Of a stretch of DNA of 27,574 nucleotides, positions 15,453 through 23,795 are shown one piece after another; positions within the stretch are counted from its first letter, which is position 1, and each line of letters opens with the position of its first letter. Source of the stretch: a virus. A program made the translations under genes and the position numbers. The notes beneath the pieces are model-generated. The model searched no databases, was not told the DNA's origin, and worked only from the letters and a program-made list of their open reading frames with translations. Where the stretch lies: the IMG/VR virus record IMGVR_UViG_3300022916_000072, positions 1 to 27,574 of that record. One strand, written 5' to 3'.

Positions 15453-16391
15453 TTAGTTGCTAATTGAAGTTAGACGTGCGATACCACGACGGTTGAAAGA
15501 TGCAAAGTTAGCATACTGCTTAATACGAACGATTTGCTCATCTTTGCTGTCAGAGTTACCGATGTTCTCAACAACAATACCCGCTGGGACAGCCACTGGG
15601 TGAATACCTGCAACACCAACCTTCTCTGTGCCGTCATCGAAAACACCCGCATAAACCGAAGTTAATGCACCAGTAGTTAGTGCTGCACCGTTAGCTGTCT
15701 CAGCAACAGAAAGATAGTCATTCTGGAAGATAGGGATACCTTCATACACAGAAACGTTACGAGTAGTGCCGTTCGGCATAGTGAACGCCATTACTTCATT
15801 TACGCCACCTAATGCTCTAATCAGAGTCTTATAGCTGCGTAAAGTACGACCGTTCATGCTGATAAAATCAACTTCGCCATCTTTTGCTTTTACTAAGTCC
15901 AGCAATTCATCAAGCAATGCCAATGATAATACCTGGCCTGCTGAAGCTGTTGTGTACTGAGCTGCATCAACAAGCGTATGAAATGAGTTCATCTCAGGTG
16001 ATGTGCCTGTACCGGTTGCCATTCCAGTTTGGAATAAACGCCCGATTGATTTTGCTTTGCTTCCGATCTCTAAAGCCAACTGATCTACGCCTGCACCCAT
16101 AGACTGTGCTTGTACTAAGCCATCCATTTCAGCATCGCCGATTAGTTTAGTTGCTTTAAAAATAGCAGTCGTGTAAGTAGCTGCTGCTTTATCAGTGATA
16201 GTTGCGCCAACTGCATAAACGCCGGCATTACCTAGCGCGTTTTCGCGATTTACGATCATTCCTTGACCTGCATAGCCGATGAATGGCAATACAGCTAGCA
16301 TGGGGTTAGTCGTAATTATATCTTCGGCTACGCCTTGGACAATTTCATCGCTAATTAATTTTGCTGCTTCCGCTAAAGTTTGAGTAGACAT
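15453..16391 (-). CDS. Major capsid protein, 312 aa
   Basis: A 312-aa protein located after a scaffold gene and before connector genes. The sequence has HK97-fold-like capsid features: an N-terminal helix (LAEAAKLISDEIVQGVAEDI), then FIGYAGQGMIVNRENALGNAG, a long spine-like segment LALLDELLDLVKAKDGEVDFISMNGRTLRSY (in part), and a P-domain strand GVFDDGTEKVGVAGIHP. The C-terminus, FASFNRRGIARLTSISN, is typical of phage capsid ends. It assembles into the icosahedral shell. No maturation protease gene is present nearby, so the shell probably assembles on the separate scaffold. Confidence 0.87.
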   Translation of the reverse strand: MSTQTLAEAAKLISDEIVQGVAEDIITTNPMLAVLPFIGYAGQGMIVNRENALGNAGVYAVGATITDKAAATYTTAIFKATKLIGDAEMDGLVQAQSMGAGVDQLALEIGSKAKSIGRLFQTGMATGTGTSPEMNSFHTLVDAAQYTTASAGQVLSLALLDELLDLVKAKDGEVDFISMNGRTLRSYKTLIRALGGVNEVMAFTMPNGTTRNVSVYEGIPIFQNDYLSVAETANGAALTTGALTSVYAGVFDDGTEKVGVAGIHPVAVPAGIVVENIGNSDSKDEQIVRIKQYANFASFNRRGIARLTSISN

Positions 16392-16407
16392 TTATTAACC
16401 TATTATG

Positions 16408-17142
16408 TTATTTCATTAATTTTTCCAACCCAGAGGTATATTTCTGCTGAGTTGTTCTTGGCGATTCTTGACCACCACCGTTGTTGTTTCCACCGCCAGC
16501 ACCAGAGCCACCGTTATTAGGGGACTTTAAGATACTGTCCTTATTAGCATATCCGCCAATCAGGATTGTAATACCTTCTTCAAAAGTAGCATTTTCACCC
16601 GCCCTATCTTGCGATAAGATACGGTTGCCATTCAAATACGGTACTAAATCACCATCTTCGATTTTGAAGTTATGGCCGAATGTTGCTAATGCAATATCCG
16701 CCGGCAGTGTTGTTTTATCTTTAATGAAATTAGAATTTGCGAATGCTGAGCCAAGCGTTTTTATACGATTGTCTTCGATTAGTTTTGAAACTTCTAATCT
16801 GCTAGCATCCAATTTAGCCTGAAAAACATTAGCTTGATTCTGAAACTCGGCTTTATGCCTTTCGCTGATTTCTGTAGCATCAACTAAAACACCGTCTTTC
16901 ATATTCTTAACCATCTCCAATGCTTTTGCTGCATCTTCGGGGTTAATATCACCATAAGCTGTAAACTTTGCCGTTGCTTCACTAACACTTGTTTTAAGAG
17001 TGTCTACTTCGCCTTTCAGCTCAGCAATCTTTGAAACATTAGCCATATAATCGAAAGCCACTTCTGACCCGTCGTCTTTTACAACAACTGGCTTGCCATC
17101 AATTACAAAAGCTCTTCCATTTTCATCTAATTTTAATTTCAT
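16408..17142 (-). CDS. Head scaffolding protein, 244 aa
   Basis: A 244-aa charged, mainly helical protein directly before the major capsid gene. Residues 35-135 are predicted coiled-coil-rich (KIAELKGEVDTLKTSVSEATA; NVFQAKLDASRLEVSKLIED). The C-terminal 45 residues include a Gly/Asn-rich, flexible linker (GGSGAGGGNNNGGGQ) and a short basic tail. This layout matches phage scaffolding proteins, which form an internal core and leave before DNA packaging. The start has AAGAGAT upstream, and a promoter candidate lies in the preceding 106-nt gap. Confidence 0.78.
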   Translation of the reverse strand: MKLKLDENGRAFVIDGKPVVVKDDGSEVAFDYMANVSKIAELKGEVDTLKTSVSEATAKFTAYGDINPEDAAKALEMVKNMKDGVLVDATEISERHKAEFQNQANVFQAKLDASRLEVSKLIEDNRIKTLGSAFANSNFIKDKTTLPADIALATFGHNFKIEDGDLVPYLNGNRILSQDRAGENATFEEGITILIGGYANKDSILKSPNNGGSGAGGGNNNGGGQESPRTTQQKYTSGLEKLMK

Positions 17143-17202
17143 TTTTATCTCTTTTAGTAAACAGCTCTACGCTGACCAGCTTTACGCTGGGTTTCTGGAG
17201 TG

Positions 17203-17230
17203 AGTATAACATTAAATAACAACCGAGCAA
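17203..17230 (-). promoter_or_regulatory. Candidate extended -10 promoter before scaffold and capsid genes
   Basis: On the - strand, tatact (17203-17208) carries a TG one base upstream, giving an extended -10 element. TTGCTC (17225-17230, a weak -35) sits 16 bp away. This lies in the 106-nt gap between the MuF-like and scaffold genes, the widest non-coding gap in the packaging-to-tail block and free of any convincing ORF. Together with the terminator after the capsid gene, it could create a separate high-level scaffold-capsid transcript. Confidence 0.42.
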
Positions 17231-17248
17231 CTAAGTGTGACATGGCTT

Positions 17249-18013
17249 TTAAACCACTGCGACCCAAAAGTGCCGGCAATTATATCCACCACGGTTAACA
17301 AAAGTTGAGCCAGCTTTTTTACCTGCCCAACTATCATCATCAAAAGCATCAATCTCAGCCCGCGTGTATACTTCTCCGACATGATCGGAACACCACGGGC
17401 GCGAGTCTTTTATTAGGCTGCCATAATATTCAAACGTATCAACGCCCGCTTGCTTTGCCACGGCATTGTTAGATTGCTGATAATAAGTCATCAGCCCATC
17501 TTGGGCTATTGTGCGAGAATGCGATTCCATTGCCCTGCCTGCGCCTTCAACACCGCCTGTCAATGCACCGCGTATTGAGTCAATAAGCGTATTTTTATCG
17601 CCACCAGTAATAGCATGATCTATAAAGATTGCGCTTAATTTATCAATAGTTTGGTCTGAAAGCGACGCATGAAAAGATTTATTGAGGGTAATGAGTGATG
17701 TTAATGTTTCCAATGTTACTGCTTGATATGTCGCCACGCCAAAATGATCGAGTACAAGCGCGTCTGTCTGCTTAAAATTAGACAGCACATTATTAACCGC
17801 ATGGCCGTATATTTTAGTAAATTCAGCGCGTGTTTCTTTTAGTATTTTTCGTGTCGCTGCCAATTTTCGCGATGTTCCGCCCTTTGCAGGTAGATCAGAA
17901 GATAGCTCTATAACCCTATTTTCAAGCTTTTTGATAGCATGGACTAATGCAGCTTCATTGCTCGCGCTCTGCTTGTCTAGCGATTTCTCTATGCGTGACG
18001 GGGTTGTTTTCAT
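17249..18013 (-). CDS. MuF-like minor head protein, 254 aa
   Basis: A 254-aa protein of the phage Mu F / SPP1 gp7 type. The C-terminal third carries the diagnostic arrangement: a helix AQDGLMTYYQQSNNAVAKQAG, then SRPWCSDHVGEVYT, and the terminal RGGYNCRHFWVAVV. The first 150 residues are helical. Such proteins are minor capsid components that bind near the portal and may act in head assembly or DNA ejection. It follows the portal gene by 3 nt, the expected order. Confidence 0.85.
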   Translation of the reverse strand: MKTTPSRIEKSLDKQSASNEAALVHAIKKLENRVIELSSDLPAKGGTSRKLAATRKILKETRAEFTKIYGHAVNNVLSNFKQTDALVLDHFGVATYQAVTLETLTSLITLNKSFHASLSDQTIDKLSAIFIDHAITGGDKNTLIDSIRGALTGGVEGAGRAMESHSRTIAQDGLMTYYQQSNNAVAKQAGVDTFEYYGSLIKDSRPWCSDHVGEVYTRAEIDAFDDDSWAGKKAGSTFVNRGGYNCRHFWVAVV

Positions 18014-18016
18014 ACC

Positions 18017-19441
18017 CTATGCGGTATCGTTATTAATATCGACATTAACATCAGCCCCATCGCCTGAATCGAATGCCACTGCACCCGCATCTATCTCATC
18101 ATTTATGGTGACCTCATCAATCGCGGTTGAATTAGCCAGAACTTTTCTAGCGATAACCTTTTGCAATGCTTTGTCGAATGTTGGGCTGTTGACTAATGTC
18201 TTAGCTACTGCAAAATTATCCAGCTCATCAACCAGCGCGCTAATATCGAATTGTAGAGGCCTGTCTATTGTAACGCCTTCGTAAAGCTCGTCTTGTCCTT
18301 GCCATTTAAGCCAGAAATACAGTACACTTTCTTCGGTATTTATGATTGACAGCTTGGTTTTCTTGGCTAAGAAAGCATTAAGCGTTTGGAATTCACGTGC
18401 TAATGATTCGCCACTTTTTACCTGTCCATTCGCATTTAAACCGCCTGCGTGTACTGATTTATACATTTCAGTGATAAGGTTATTAATCCACATCATCACT
18501 GCGTTGATTGGCTCTGCTATCTCAGTGCGTAACCATTCGGGCTTGCTATCTGGATTTTTAGGGTCAAATTCAATAACATTGGCCGCTCCAATAATATTCT
18601 CATCTTTAACCCCAGGCGGCAGGTACGGTTTCATTAGCATAGGGAATGACGCAAGGCTAAAAACCTCGTCACTGCCCGATAATAAGCGCAAAATAGCAAT
18701 ATCAATACGGCTGATTTCTTTTACATCTGATTGACCAATATATTTACAGCCCGATGTTTTGTTATACATAAAAATAAAAGGAATCTCGCCTAGAGCGTTC
18801 GCTCCGCTACTTAATAAGATTGGCGTTTTTGTTTTTCCATCAATGCCCCATACTTCAAAGCTTTTACGCGTCCATACCCTGTAGTTGTTGTCATCGTCAC
18901 GCAGTTTTAAATATGATAAAACAGGGCGACCATTGACCCTACCGCTTTTCCAATCTAGTATATTCAACGGAGTGAATGACGTGATAAACGGATACGTATT
19001 ATCAGCCTTATCTTGTGCAATAGTCCTTACTGCGTCAGCCCCGTCAATTTGCGGCTTATCTATTAATATACCTACATGTCCAAACACACTTGCCCATAAT
19101 TGCAGGTCATTTATAGTGCGCTCAAAGCTATGTCCGCAAAGGTCTGAGTCATCTAGAAACAATTGAAAAAAGTCATCGCTCCCTAGTTCGCCATAATCAT
19201 TATTGCTTGGCTTCTGGAAAATATAAGCATTCAATAATTCAACGATTCTAGCTGTATAGTTAAAGCCGTAAGCATTTTCTTTTCGTGCAATCCATGACTT
19301 TTCACTCTCGCGAGTGTTGCGCGGTAACGCCCCGTATTCAACTAAATCATTAGTCCCCGCATAAGCCGCTTTATATTTCAGCCACTCTGACAAGTTCTTT
19401 TTATATTCGTAATGCGTTGCTTCAAGTTCGCTTAAGTTCAT
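18017..19441 (-). CDS. Portal protein, 474 aa
   Basis: A 474-aa protein between terminase and MuF-like genes. The N-terminal part (YKKNLSEWLKYKAAYAG; GFNYTARIVELLNAYIFQKP) and the central segment (GEIPFIFMYNKTSG; DIAILRLLSGSDEV) are typical of SPP1/DUF4055-like phage portals. The C-terminus is very acidic. Twelve copies should form the ring through which TerL loads DNA. The start is 3 nt beyond the terminase stop. Confidence 0.85.
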   Translation of the reverse strand: MNLSELEATHYEYKKNLSEWLKYKAAYAGTNDLVEYGALPRNTRESEKSWIARKENAYGFNYTARIVELLNAYIFQKPSNNDYGELGSDDFFQLFLDDSDLCGHSFERTINDLQLWASVFGHVGILIDKPQIDGADAVRTIAQDKADNTYPFITSFTPLNILDWKSGRVNGRPVLSYLKLRDDDNNYRVWTRKSFEVWGIDGKTKTPILLSSGANALGEIPFIFMYNKTSGCKYIGQSDVKEISRIDIAILRLLSGSDEVFSLASFPMLMKPYLPPGVKDENIIGAANVIEFDPKNPDSKPEWLRTEIAEPINAVMMWINNLITEMYKSVHAGGLNANGQVKSGESLAREFQTLNAFLAKKTKLSIINTEESVLYFWLKWQGQDELYEGVTIDRPLQFDISALVDELDNFAVAKTLVNSPTFDKALQKVIARKVLANSTAIDEVTINDEIDAGAVAFDSGDGADVNVDINNDTA

Positions 19442-19444
19442 AGT

Positions 19445-20683
19445 TTAATAATATCCGTTTGCTGATGCTGGTCTGCTTTTATTGACTGCCCATTTCCCAT
19501 AGATTAAATAACCACAGCAGTCATTCCAGTCATCAATCGCTGGATGATCAGTGTATTTTTCTGGGCTGCCTTTTTTATCATATCCCTGGGTTTCCAGAGA
19601 ATGTGCTAAATTCGGGCATGTATCTGAGTTAATCCGTAGTTTATCATGCGATAGTAACGCATTTATACTATTTATCCTATCTCGCACCGCTGGGTTTGTA
19701 TTACCAAAGTCACAATAATACCCAGCATTCTCGATAATAGAAACATCTGATTGCGTTGCGTTAGTGCTACGCGAGGCTCCACTAGCGTCTGGATATATAA
19801 TAATTTTATGGTTATCCCCATAGCGTGCCGCTAAATTATTGACAAAGTCGTAGGTATCGTGAGACACGAATTCATCAGTAATAATCGGTAACCCTGCCTC
19901 AATCAATGCGACAACTGCACAGCATCCGCCAATATTAAAATCTATTCCAATATGTAAATATGTATCGCTTGGCTCAATCTTTCGGTCAGTGTGCATTTCT
20001 GTACGCTTGTAGAAATGATAGACTTTATTTTGCGTGAGTGATACAAACTCTCCGTTGATATATAAGTCAGCAAGAACAGGGTCGTAGTTATCCCTGATTT
20101 GCTGAATATATCCATCAGGTAAAAAAAGATTACTAGCTGTTGGGGCTTTTATTAGCTCATAGCCTGACTGTTGTTTCTTGACCCACTTCTCATACACGAA
20201 TCCATTAACGCCGTTATCCGGCGTTGTCACGCACCCGATAGTATTCGGCTCATCGCATTTCTGCCTATTCCTTTCTGATACTTTTCGCCACACGAAAGCC
20301 GCCTTTTCTTTCGGCAAGGTGTCCAATTCATCGACAATAGAATGAGCCACCTCATAAGCTACAATCCTCTCTGGCCGATCATAAGAACGGAAAATAATAC
20401 TTCCATAGCCTTCGACTTTTATTGTATATTCAGAGCGGTTTGTTGTGAACTCAAGCCCGATAGACCTTAAGTCGTCCTCAACGCCAGGAATCGCACGTAG
20501 ACGTAACAAATCATAGGTCGGCAGGTAGTAAGCTATGCTGCACCCCTTATTCCTTATGAGCTTTATTACAGCCCTTATTGTGCCACCTCGCGTCTTGCCG
20601 CTACCCAACCCACCTATGATTGCCGGAAACTGACTTTCACTAAAAACAAAGTCATCTTGCGGCTCTGTTAGCTGTAGTTTCAT
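19445..20683 (-). CDS. terL: Terminase large subunit
   Basis: A 412-aa packaging motor. Walker A is GGLGSGKT (residues 24-31), Walker B is IVDELD with D118 and E119, and CVTTPDNG near residue 152 is a likely coupling motif. The C-terminal nuclease begins at HIGIDFNIGGC and includes a YPDASGASR segment, both typical of terminase RNase-H-like nucleases. It cuts concatemers and pumps DNA into the prohead with ATP. It overlaps the small subunit gene by 4 nt (ATGA). Confidence 0.95.
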   Translation of the reverse strand: MKLQLTEPQDDFVFSESQFPAIIGGLGSGKTRGGTIRAVIKLIRNKGCSIAYYLPTYDLLRLRAIPGVEDDLRSIGLEFTTNRSEYTIKVEGYGSIIFRSYDRPERIVAYEVAHSIVDELDTLPKEKAAFVWRKVSERNRQKCDEPNTIGCVTTPDNGVNGFVYEKWVKKQQSGYELIKAPTASNLFLPDGYIQQIRDNYDPVLADLYINGEFVSLTQNKVYHFYKRTEMHTDRKIEPSDTYLHIGIDFNIGGCCAVVALIEAGLPIITDEFVSHDTYDFVNNLAARYGDNHKIIIYPDASGASRSTNATQSDVSIIENAGYYCDFGNTNPAVRDRINSINALLSHDKLRINSDTCPNLAHSLETQGYDKKGSPEKYTDHPAIDDWNDCCGYLIYGKWAVNKSRPASANGYY

Positions 20684-21168
20684 TGCTGTTTTAGCCGCTC
20701 AATTATCAATGTATTATCTGATTTCTGTGCGTTTGTGTTATTGATTACAGTGCCGGCGAATTTTTGCTGCGTACCGATTCCAACACGGATATTATTTTGC
20801 GCTTTGCTAAATTGCTCAATTTCAATCATTGATAAGTTTGGGTTATTCAAAATTTCAACGCCTTTCTTAGCGGCTAATCCTGCCGCGTTATCTAAATAAT
20901 CATCAAGCTTTTCTGCTTTTATCCGCTTCTCTTCGATCCGCGTAATAACTTCTCGGACAGCTTGTCCATCTTTGTCCGATAATTCTCTAACCGCCTGATT
21001 AGCAGTTATTTTATTGTCTACTATTGTCCGGTTTTCCTTGTCTATACCCTTTACTATCGCCCCTACTGTAGCCCTTCCTATGCTGTGCCTGGCAGCTAAT
21101 TCTCTTATTGTATAGCCACCAGTACGCCAGTCGGATAATACTCGTTCTTTATCATAGTCTTTAGCCAT
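20680..21168 (-). CDS. terS: Terminase small subunit-like DNA-binding protein
   Basis: A 162-aa protein with an N-terminal helix-turn-helix: DWRTGGYTIRELAARHSIGR followed by ATVGAIVKGI. The helical middle (EVITRIEEKRIKAEKLDDYL) is suitable for oligomerisation. It is encoded immediately before terL with an ATGA overlap, the standard place for TerS. It should recognise the packaging start site on phage DNA. Confidence 0.85.
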   Translation of the reverse strand: MAKDYDKERVLSDWRTGGYTIRELAARHSIGRATVGAIVKGIDKENRTIVDNKITANQAVRELSDKDGQAVREVITRIEEKRIKAEKLDDYLDNAAGLAAKKGVEILNNPNLSMIEIEQFSKAQNNIRVGIGTQQKFAGTVINNTNAQKSDNTLIIERLKQQ

Positions 21169-21217
21169 TCAAGGTCTCGTAAGTTTCGCCAGTGCTTTCA
21201 AGTGTTGCATCAAACAT

Positions 21218-21559
21218 TCACCATCTCGCCCTGTACGATCTAACATCAATATGAACAAAGCTATCATATAGCCCAATTCCATATTTGCCAGGGTACATTG
21301 AATCTAACTTTTCATATAAAGACTTTGGGTCTTTAGTAGGCACATCACAGGCTTTAGCTTTTACATGCTGTGAAGTGTCATTAGAGCCAACATTTCTATT
21401 ATGTTGTATGCAGCGACATACACTACTAGGCTGATAAGGGCCTATAATATCGCGTATTTTTTCCATCACATCTAGTAACTCAGCATCAACCGTATCAAAG
21501 CCACATTGACAATTACAAGAAATTTCTTCACGGCTAAAATGGCTATCTAAGATGTTCAT
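21218..21559 (-). CDS. Peptidase M15-type endolysin, 113 aa
   Basis: A 113-aa protein of the M15_3 (D,D- or L,D-carboxypeptidase/endopeptidase) family. The zinc ligands are visible as SQHVKAKACDV (H65, D72) and FVHIDV (H103). It opens with HFSREEISCNCQCG, the usual start of these phage lysins. It should cut peptide cross-links in peptidoglycan at lysis. No signal peptide is present, so it would need the holin. The six cysteines (15, 17, 19, 48, 50, 71) are more than usual. It sits 2 nt after a small membrane protein gene, making a lysis pair. Confidence 0.88.
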   Translation of the reverse strand: MNILDSHFSREEISCNCQCGFDTVDAELLDVMEKIRDIIGPYQPSSVCRCIQHNRNVGSNDTSQHVKAKACDVPTKDPKSLYEKLDSMYPGKYGIGLYDSFVHIDVRSYRARW

Positions 21560-21561
21560 AA

Positions 21562-21762
21562 TTACTTAGCGTCAGTAACTTTAGCTATCTCTTCGATATT
21601 AGCTTTACCAACTTTCTCTACTTTACGTCCTATACCCAGCATACCTACTGAGCCAGTAACGAACCCCATCATGACATCCATTCCATGGAGTTGCGCGAAG
21701 TAACCACCTATGCCATAGATAAGTGATACTGCAATGCCTAGCCATGTAATAAAACCTTTCAT
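21562..21762 (-). CDS. Small two-TM membrane protein, holin-like
   Basis: A 66-aa protein with two hydrophobic stretches (about residues 5-23 and 29-46) and a charged C-terminal tail (KVEKVGKANIEEIAKVTDAK). Its size and place directly before the endolysin suggest a holin or antiholin. A second, three-TM holin-type gene exists at 27189-27569, so one of the two may regulate the other. The family is not recognised with certainty. Confidence 0.68.
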   Translation of the reverse strand: MKGFITWLGIAVSLIYGIGGYFAQLHGMDVMMGFVTGSVGMLGIGRKVEKVGKANIEEIAKVTDAK

Positions 21763-21786
21763 AATAATGTCCTATGTTGTTAAAAA

Positions 21787-22179
21787 TTAATCAGCTGTTA
21801 TACAGCCAACGATTGGTGGTGCAAACCCGTCACAGTATACTGGAGGTAACTGTCTAAAGTATACAGCTGGTGAGGGGTCAGTCAGCTCTAGTGTTGTATC
21901 TACTAGACCTTGTACACCCTTAGCATCTAATGATTCATCTATCAGAACCATCAAGGCACACTCATCAAGTAAGTGTACTCGATTAGTATCTATCTCACTT
22001 TCTAGGGGTGTAAAGTAAACACCTGTCAATCCAGCTACGCTGTCACAGCGGTATTCCCAAAAGTATTTAGACTCTGAGATGTCATTCAAGAAACCTGAAC
22101 CTGTTGCGTAGTTATCTACCTTGACATGGTCAGCATGCGCTGTTGCTATTGATAGTGCTAATAATAGTATTGTTTTCAT
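21787..22179 (-). CDS. Secreted hypothetical protein with four cysteines, 130 aa
   Basis: A 130-aa protein with a clear signal peptide: MKT, then the hydrophobic ILLLALSIATAHA with a likely cleavage after AHA (residue 16). The mature part carries four cysteines (YRCDS, LDECAL, VYCDGF, VGCITAD), which could form two disulfides in the periplasm. I do not recognise the family. It sits between the DGR-linked gene and the lysis pair, a spot where phages often place lysis accessories or surface-exclusion proteins. It could be either; nothing in the sequence decides. Confidence 0.65.
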   Translation of the reverse strand: MKTILLLALSIATAHADHVKVDNYATGSGFLNDISESKYFWEYRCDSVAGLTGVYFTPLESEIDTNRVHLLDECALMVLIDESLDAKGVQGLVDTTLELTDPSPAVYFRQLPPVYCDGFAPPIVGCITAD

Positions 22180-22193
22180 AATGTCATCTTTAG

Positions 22194-22499
22194 TTAATTT
22201 AGGATGCTCTCGACTTCTGCCGCATTGGAATACCCTAGGCGATATAGCTCACCATTCGGGTCTTCCATGAATTCGTACTGATACCGCTCTGACACTACAT
22301 CGCTCTCATCTGTAAGCTCTTCTACTTTGTGAGTAGCATCAGTAATGCCTACATCTCCGTCAGCAAGCTTAGAGGTCATTAGCCATTGGTCTTTAGTATC
22401 TAAGACTATCTGTAGGTAGGCTTTAGTTTCAACAGGATATTCAGCCATCAGGTTAGTAATGTCTTGCTTGTTATTAATTGTGTTTGGGAAGTTTCTCAT
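22194..22499 (-). CDS. Hypothetical acidic phage protein coupled to the DGR reverse transcriptase
   Basis: A 101-aa acidic protein whose ATG overlaps the RT stop (ATGA), so it is translationally coupled to the RT. The sequence (MRNFPNTINNKQDITNLMAE near the start, YQYEFMEDPNGELYRLGYS near the end) recalls a small uncharacterised phage family often found next to tail-fibre genes. It is unlike Avd, the basic four-helix DGR accessory protein: it is acidic and lacks long amphipathic helices. A tail-fibre-associated role is as likely as any DGR role. Confidence 0.7.
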   Translation of the reverse strand: MRNFPNTINNKQDITNLMAEYPVETKAYLQIVLDTKDQWLMTSKLADGDVGITDATHKVEELTDESDVVSERYQYEFMEDPNGELYRLGYSNAAEVESILN

Positions 22500-23503
22500 G
22501 CTATTAAAGCCTCTTTAAGTTTGTTTAAATTTAAACTGGTTTTTAGATTGTAGGTACTAGCCCATTTTATCCAGCCTTCTGTTGAAGCAATGGATGACCT
22601 ATATTGCTCTAGTGATATTTTACCTTTGTTGAGCAGCTCTGGCAGTGCCTTTAATCTCTTAGCCACTCGTTTAGCTGTACTTTTACGCAGCAGTATTTTA
22701 CCGGGGAAGTGTCGGTATCCCAAGAAGTCTACCCCTTGAACCACTGGGGATATTGACCATCTTGAAAACTTAAGCTGTAACTTCTCCATTAAAAACAGTT
22801 CAATACTTTTCTTTAGTTGATGTAGCTCTGCTTTGTTGTCTGAGAAGATAACAAAGTCATCACAGTATCTAATAAGGGTTTTCTCTTTATATTTATGCTT
22901 AAGTTCCATATCTAGCTCATTCATATAGAGATTGCCAAACCACTGTGAGGTATAGTTGCCTATAGGTGTATTTTTATCACCCTCAAAGGAGCGAATAATG
23001 TTTTCTAATAACACTAAGGTAGGTTTACACTTAATCTTCTTTTCAACAATACGCATTAAAATAGTATGGTCGATTGAAGGGTAGAATTTACTAATATCAC
23101 ACTTCAGGCAATACTTATACTTCCTGACTTGGTTCATTGTCTTTCTACTAGCTTCGTGCATTCCTTTACCTTCTCTGCAAGCATAAGAGTCATACATCAT
23201 TAAGCCATCCCATATCGGAGCAACAACCTGAAGCAAAGCATGCTGAATGATTCGATCAGGGTAAAAAGGTAGGATATATATCTCTCGCTTCTTAGGCTCA
23301 TGTATCGTCTTAGAGTGATACTCTGAGGTACTGAATTCTCCTGTACAGAGTAGTTTCTGAAGGCTTAGTAAGTTACCTTCAATATCTTCCTCAAAACTAA
23401 GTATGCCCTTCTGTTGTGCTTTGCCCTTACGGGCTTTACGATAAGCCTTATATAGGTTCTCTGGGTCGGTTATCCTATCCCAGAGGTTGCCATGTCGCTT
23501 CAT
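22496..23503 (-). CDS. DGR reverse transcriptase, 335 aa
   Basis: A 335-aa retron/group II-like RT. The catalytic residues are D136 in KCDISKFYPSIDH and the YCDD box (213-216). IGNYTSQWFGN (181-191) carries the SQ pair that marks DGR RTs in place of the QG found in group II intron RTs. The thumb-side basic region includes GVDFLGYRHFPGKI. No maturase or endonuclease domain is attached. It should reverse-transcribe TR RNA with adenine-specific errors. AGGAG lies 7 nt before the ATG, and the ATG overlaps the end of the open frame through the TR (ATGA). Length is in the usual range for DGR RTs. Confidence 0.96.
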   Translation of the reverse strand: MKRHGNLWDRITDPENLYKAYRKARKGKAQQKGILSFEEDIEGNLLSLQKLLCTGEFSTSEYHSKTIHEPKKREIYILPFYPDRIIQHALLQVVAPIWDGLMMYDSYACREGKGMHEASRKTMNQVRKYKYCLKCDISKFYPSIDHTILMRIVEKKIKCKPTLVLLENIIRSFEGDKNTPIGNYTSQWFGNLYMNELDMELKHKYKEKTLIRYCDDFVIFSDNKAELHQLKKSIELFLMEKLQLKFSRWSISPVVQGVDFLGYRHFPGKILLRKSTAKRVAKRLKALPELLNKGKISLEQYRSSIASTEGWIKWASTYNLKTSLNLNKLKEALIA

Positions 23504-23795
23504 AATGAATCTCCTACAAGGACGTTCGGTTTCCCTACTAGGCCAAGAGGAGCGGCCGCTGTGTATTTTGCTATCAACTTTTTACAGTATCGTAACAGGG
23601 TGAAGAAGTCAGCCAACAGACCGTTTAGCCCCGCAACAAGGAGTATATGTTTATTGTCTGCTGTAGCCGTACAGGCACGAGTGGAATTGTTCGAATTCAG
23701 ATTGAGTGGAGAATTATTCCATTTCGAATAGCGTGAACTGCATTTAACACTATTATTCCAATTACCACCTAGTTTCGCACGATACCTCTTCACCT
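23504..23795 (-). ncRNA. Predicted DGR template RNA: TR plus downstream spacer
   Basis: The template transcript is expected to include the TR (23784-23667) and the spacer to the RT start (23666-23504, 163 nt). In BPP-1 the comparable spacer of about 140 nt is needed for cDNA priming. The spacer holds a 10-bp palindrome, agcggccgct at 23551-23560, and a GC-rich patch around it. The ends of the RNA cannot be read from sequence, and no separate promoter is clear, so it may be cut from the operon message. This is the only stretch of about 300 nt in the window without an accepted protein gene. Confidence 0.7.
23667..23784 (-). repeat. DGR template repeat (TR)
   Basis: A 118-nt repeat aligned without gaps to VR (23839-23956) at an offset of 172 nt. 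On the coding strand it has 36 adenines, of which 25 are changed in VR; the other 82 bases are all identical. It is rich in AAT/AAC codons (nine Asn when read in the VR frame), as expected of a DGR template tuned for diversity. Three Lys codons are AAA. Past 23667 the match fails at non-adenine positions, and past 23784 it ends abruptly. Confidence 0.97.

Noticed and set aside
17154-17243. 29-aa - strand frame between MuF-like and scaffold genes
   Set aside because: Too short, no ribosome-binding site, and it overlaps the promoter candidate; no evidence for translation.
22496-23503. Reverse transcriptase as part of a group II intron, retron or abortive-infection system
   Set aside because: No maturase or endonuclease domain, no retron msr/msd structure, an SQ motif instead of QG, and an adjacent TR-VR pair with adenine-only differences all favour a DGR.
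23492-23731. + strand open frame opposite the TR and spacer
   Set aside because: It lies opposite the template and spacer, has no ribosome-binding site, and its protein shows no recognisable pattern; a shadow frame.
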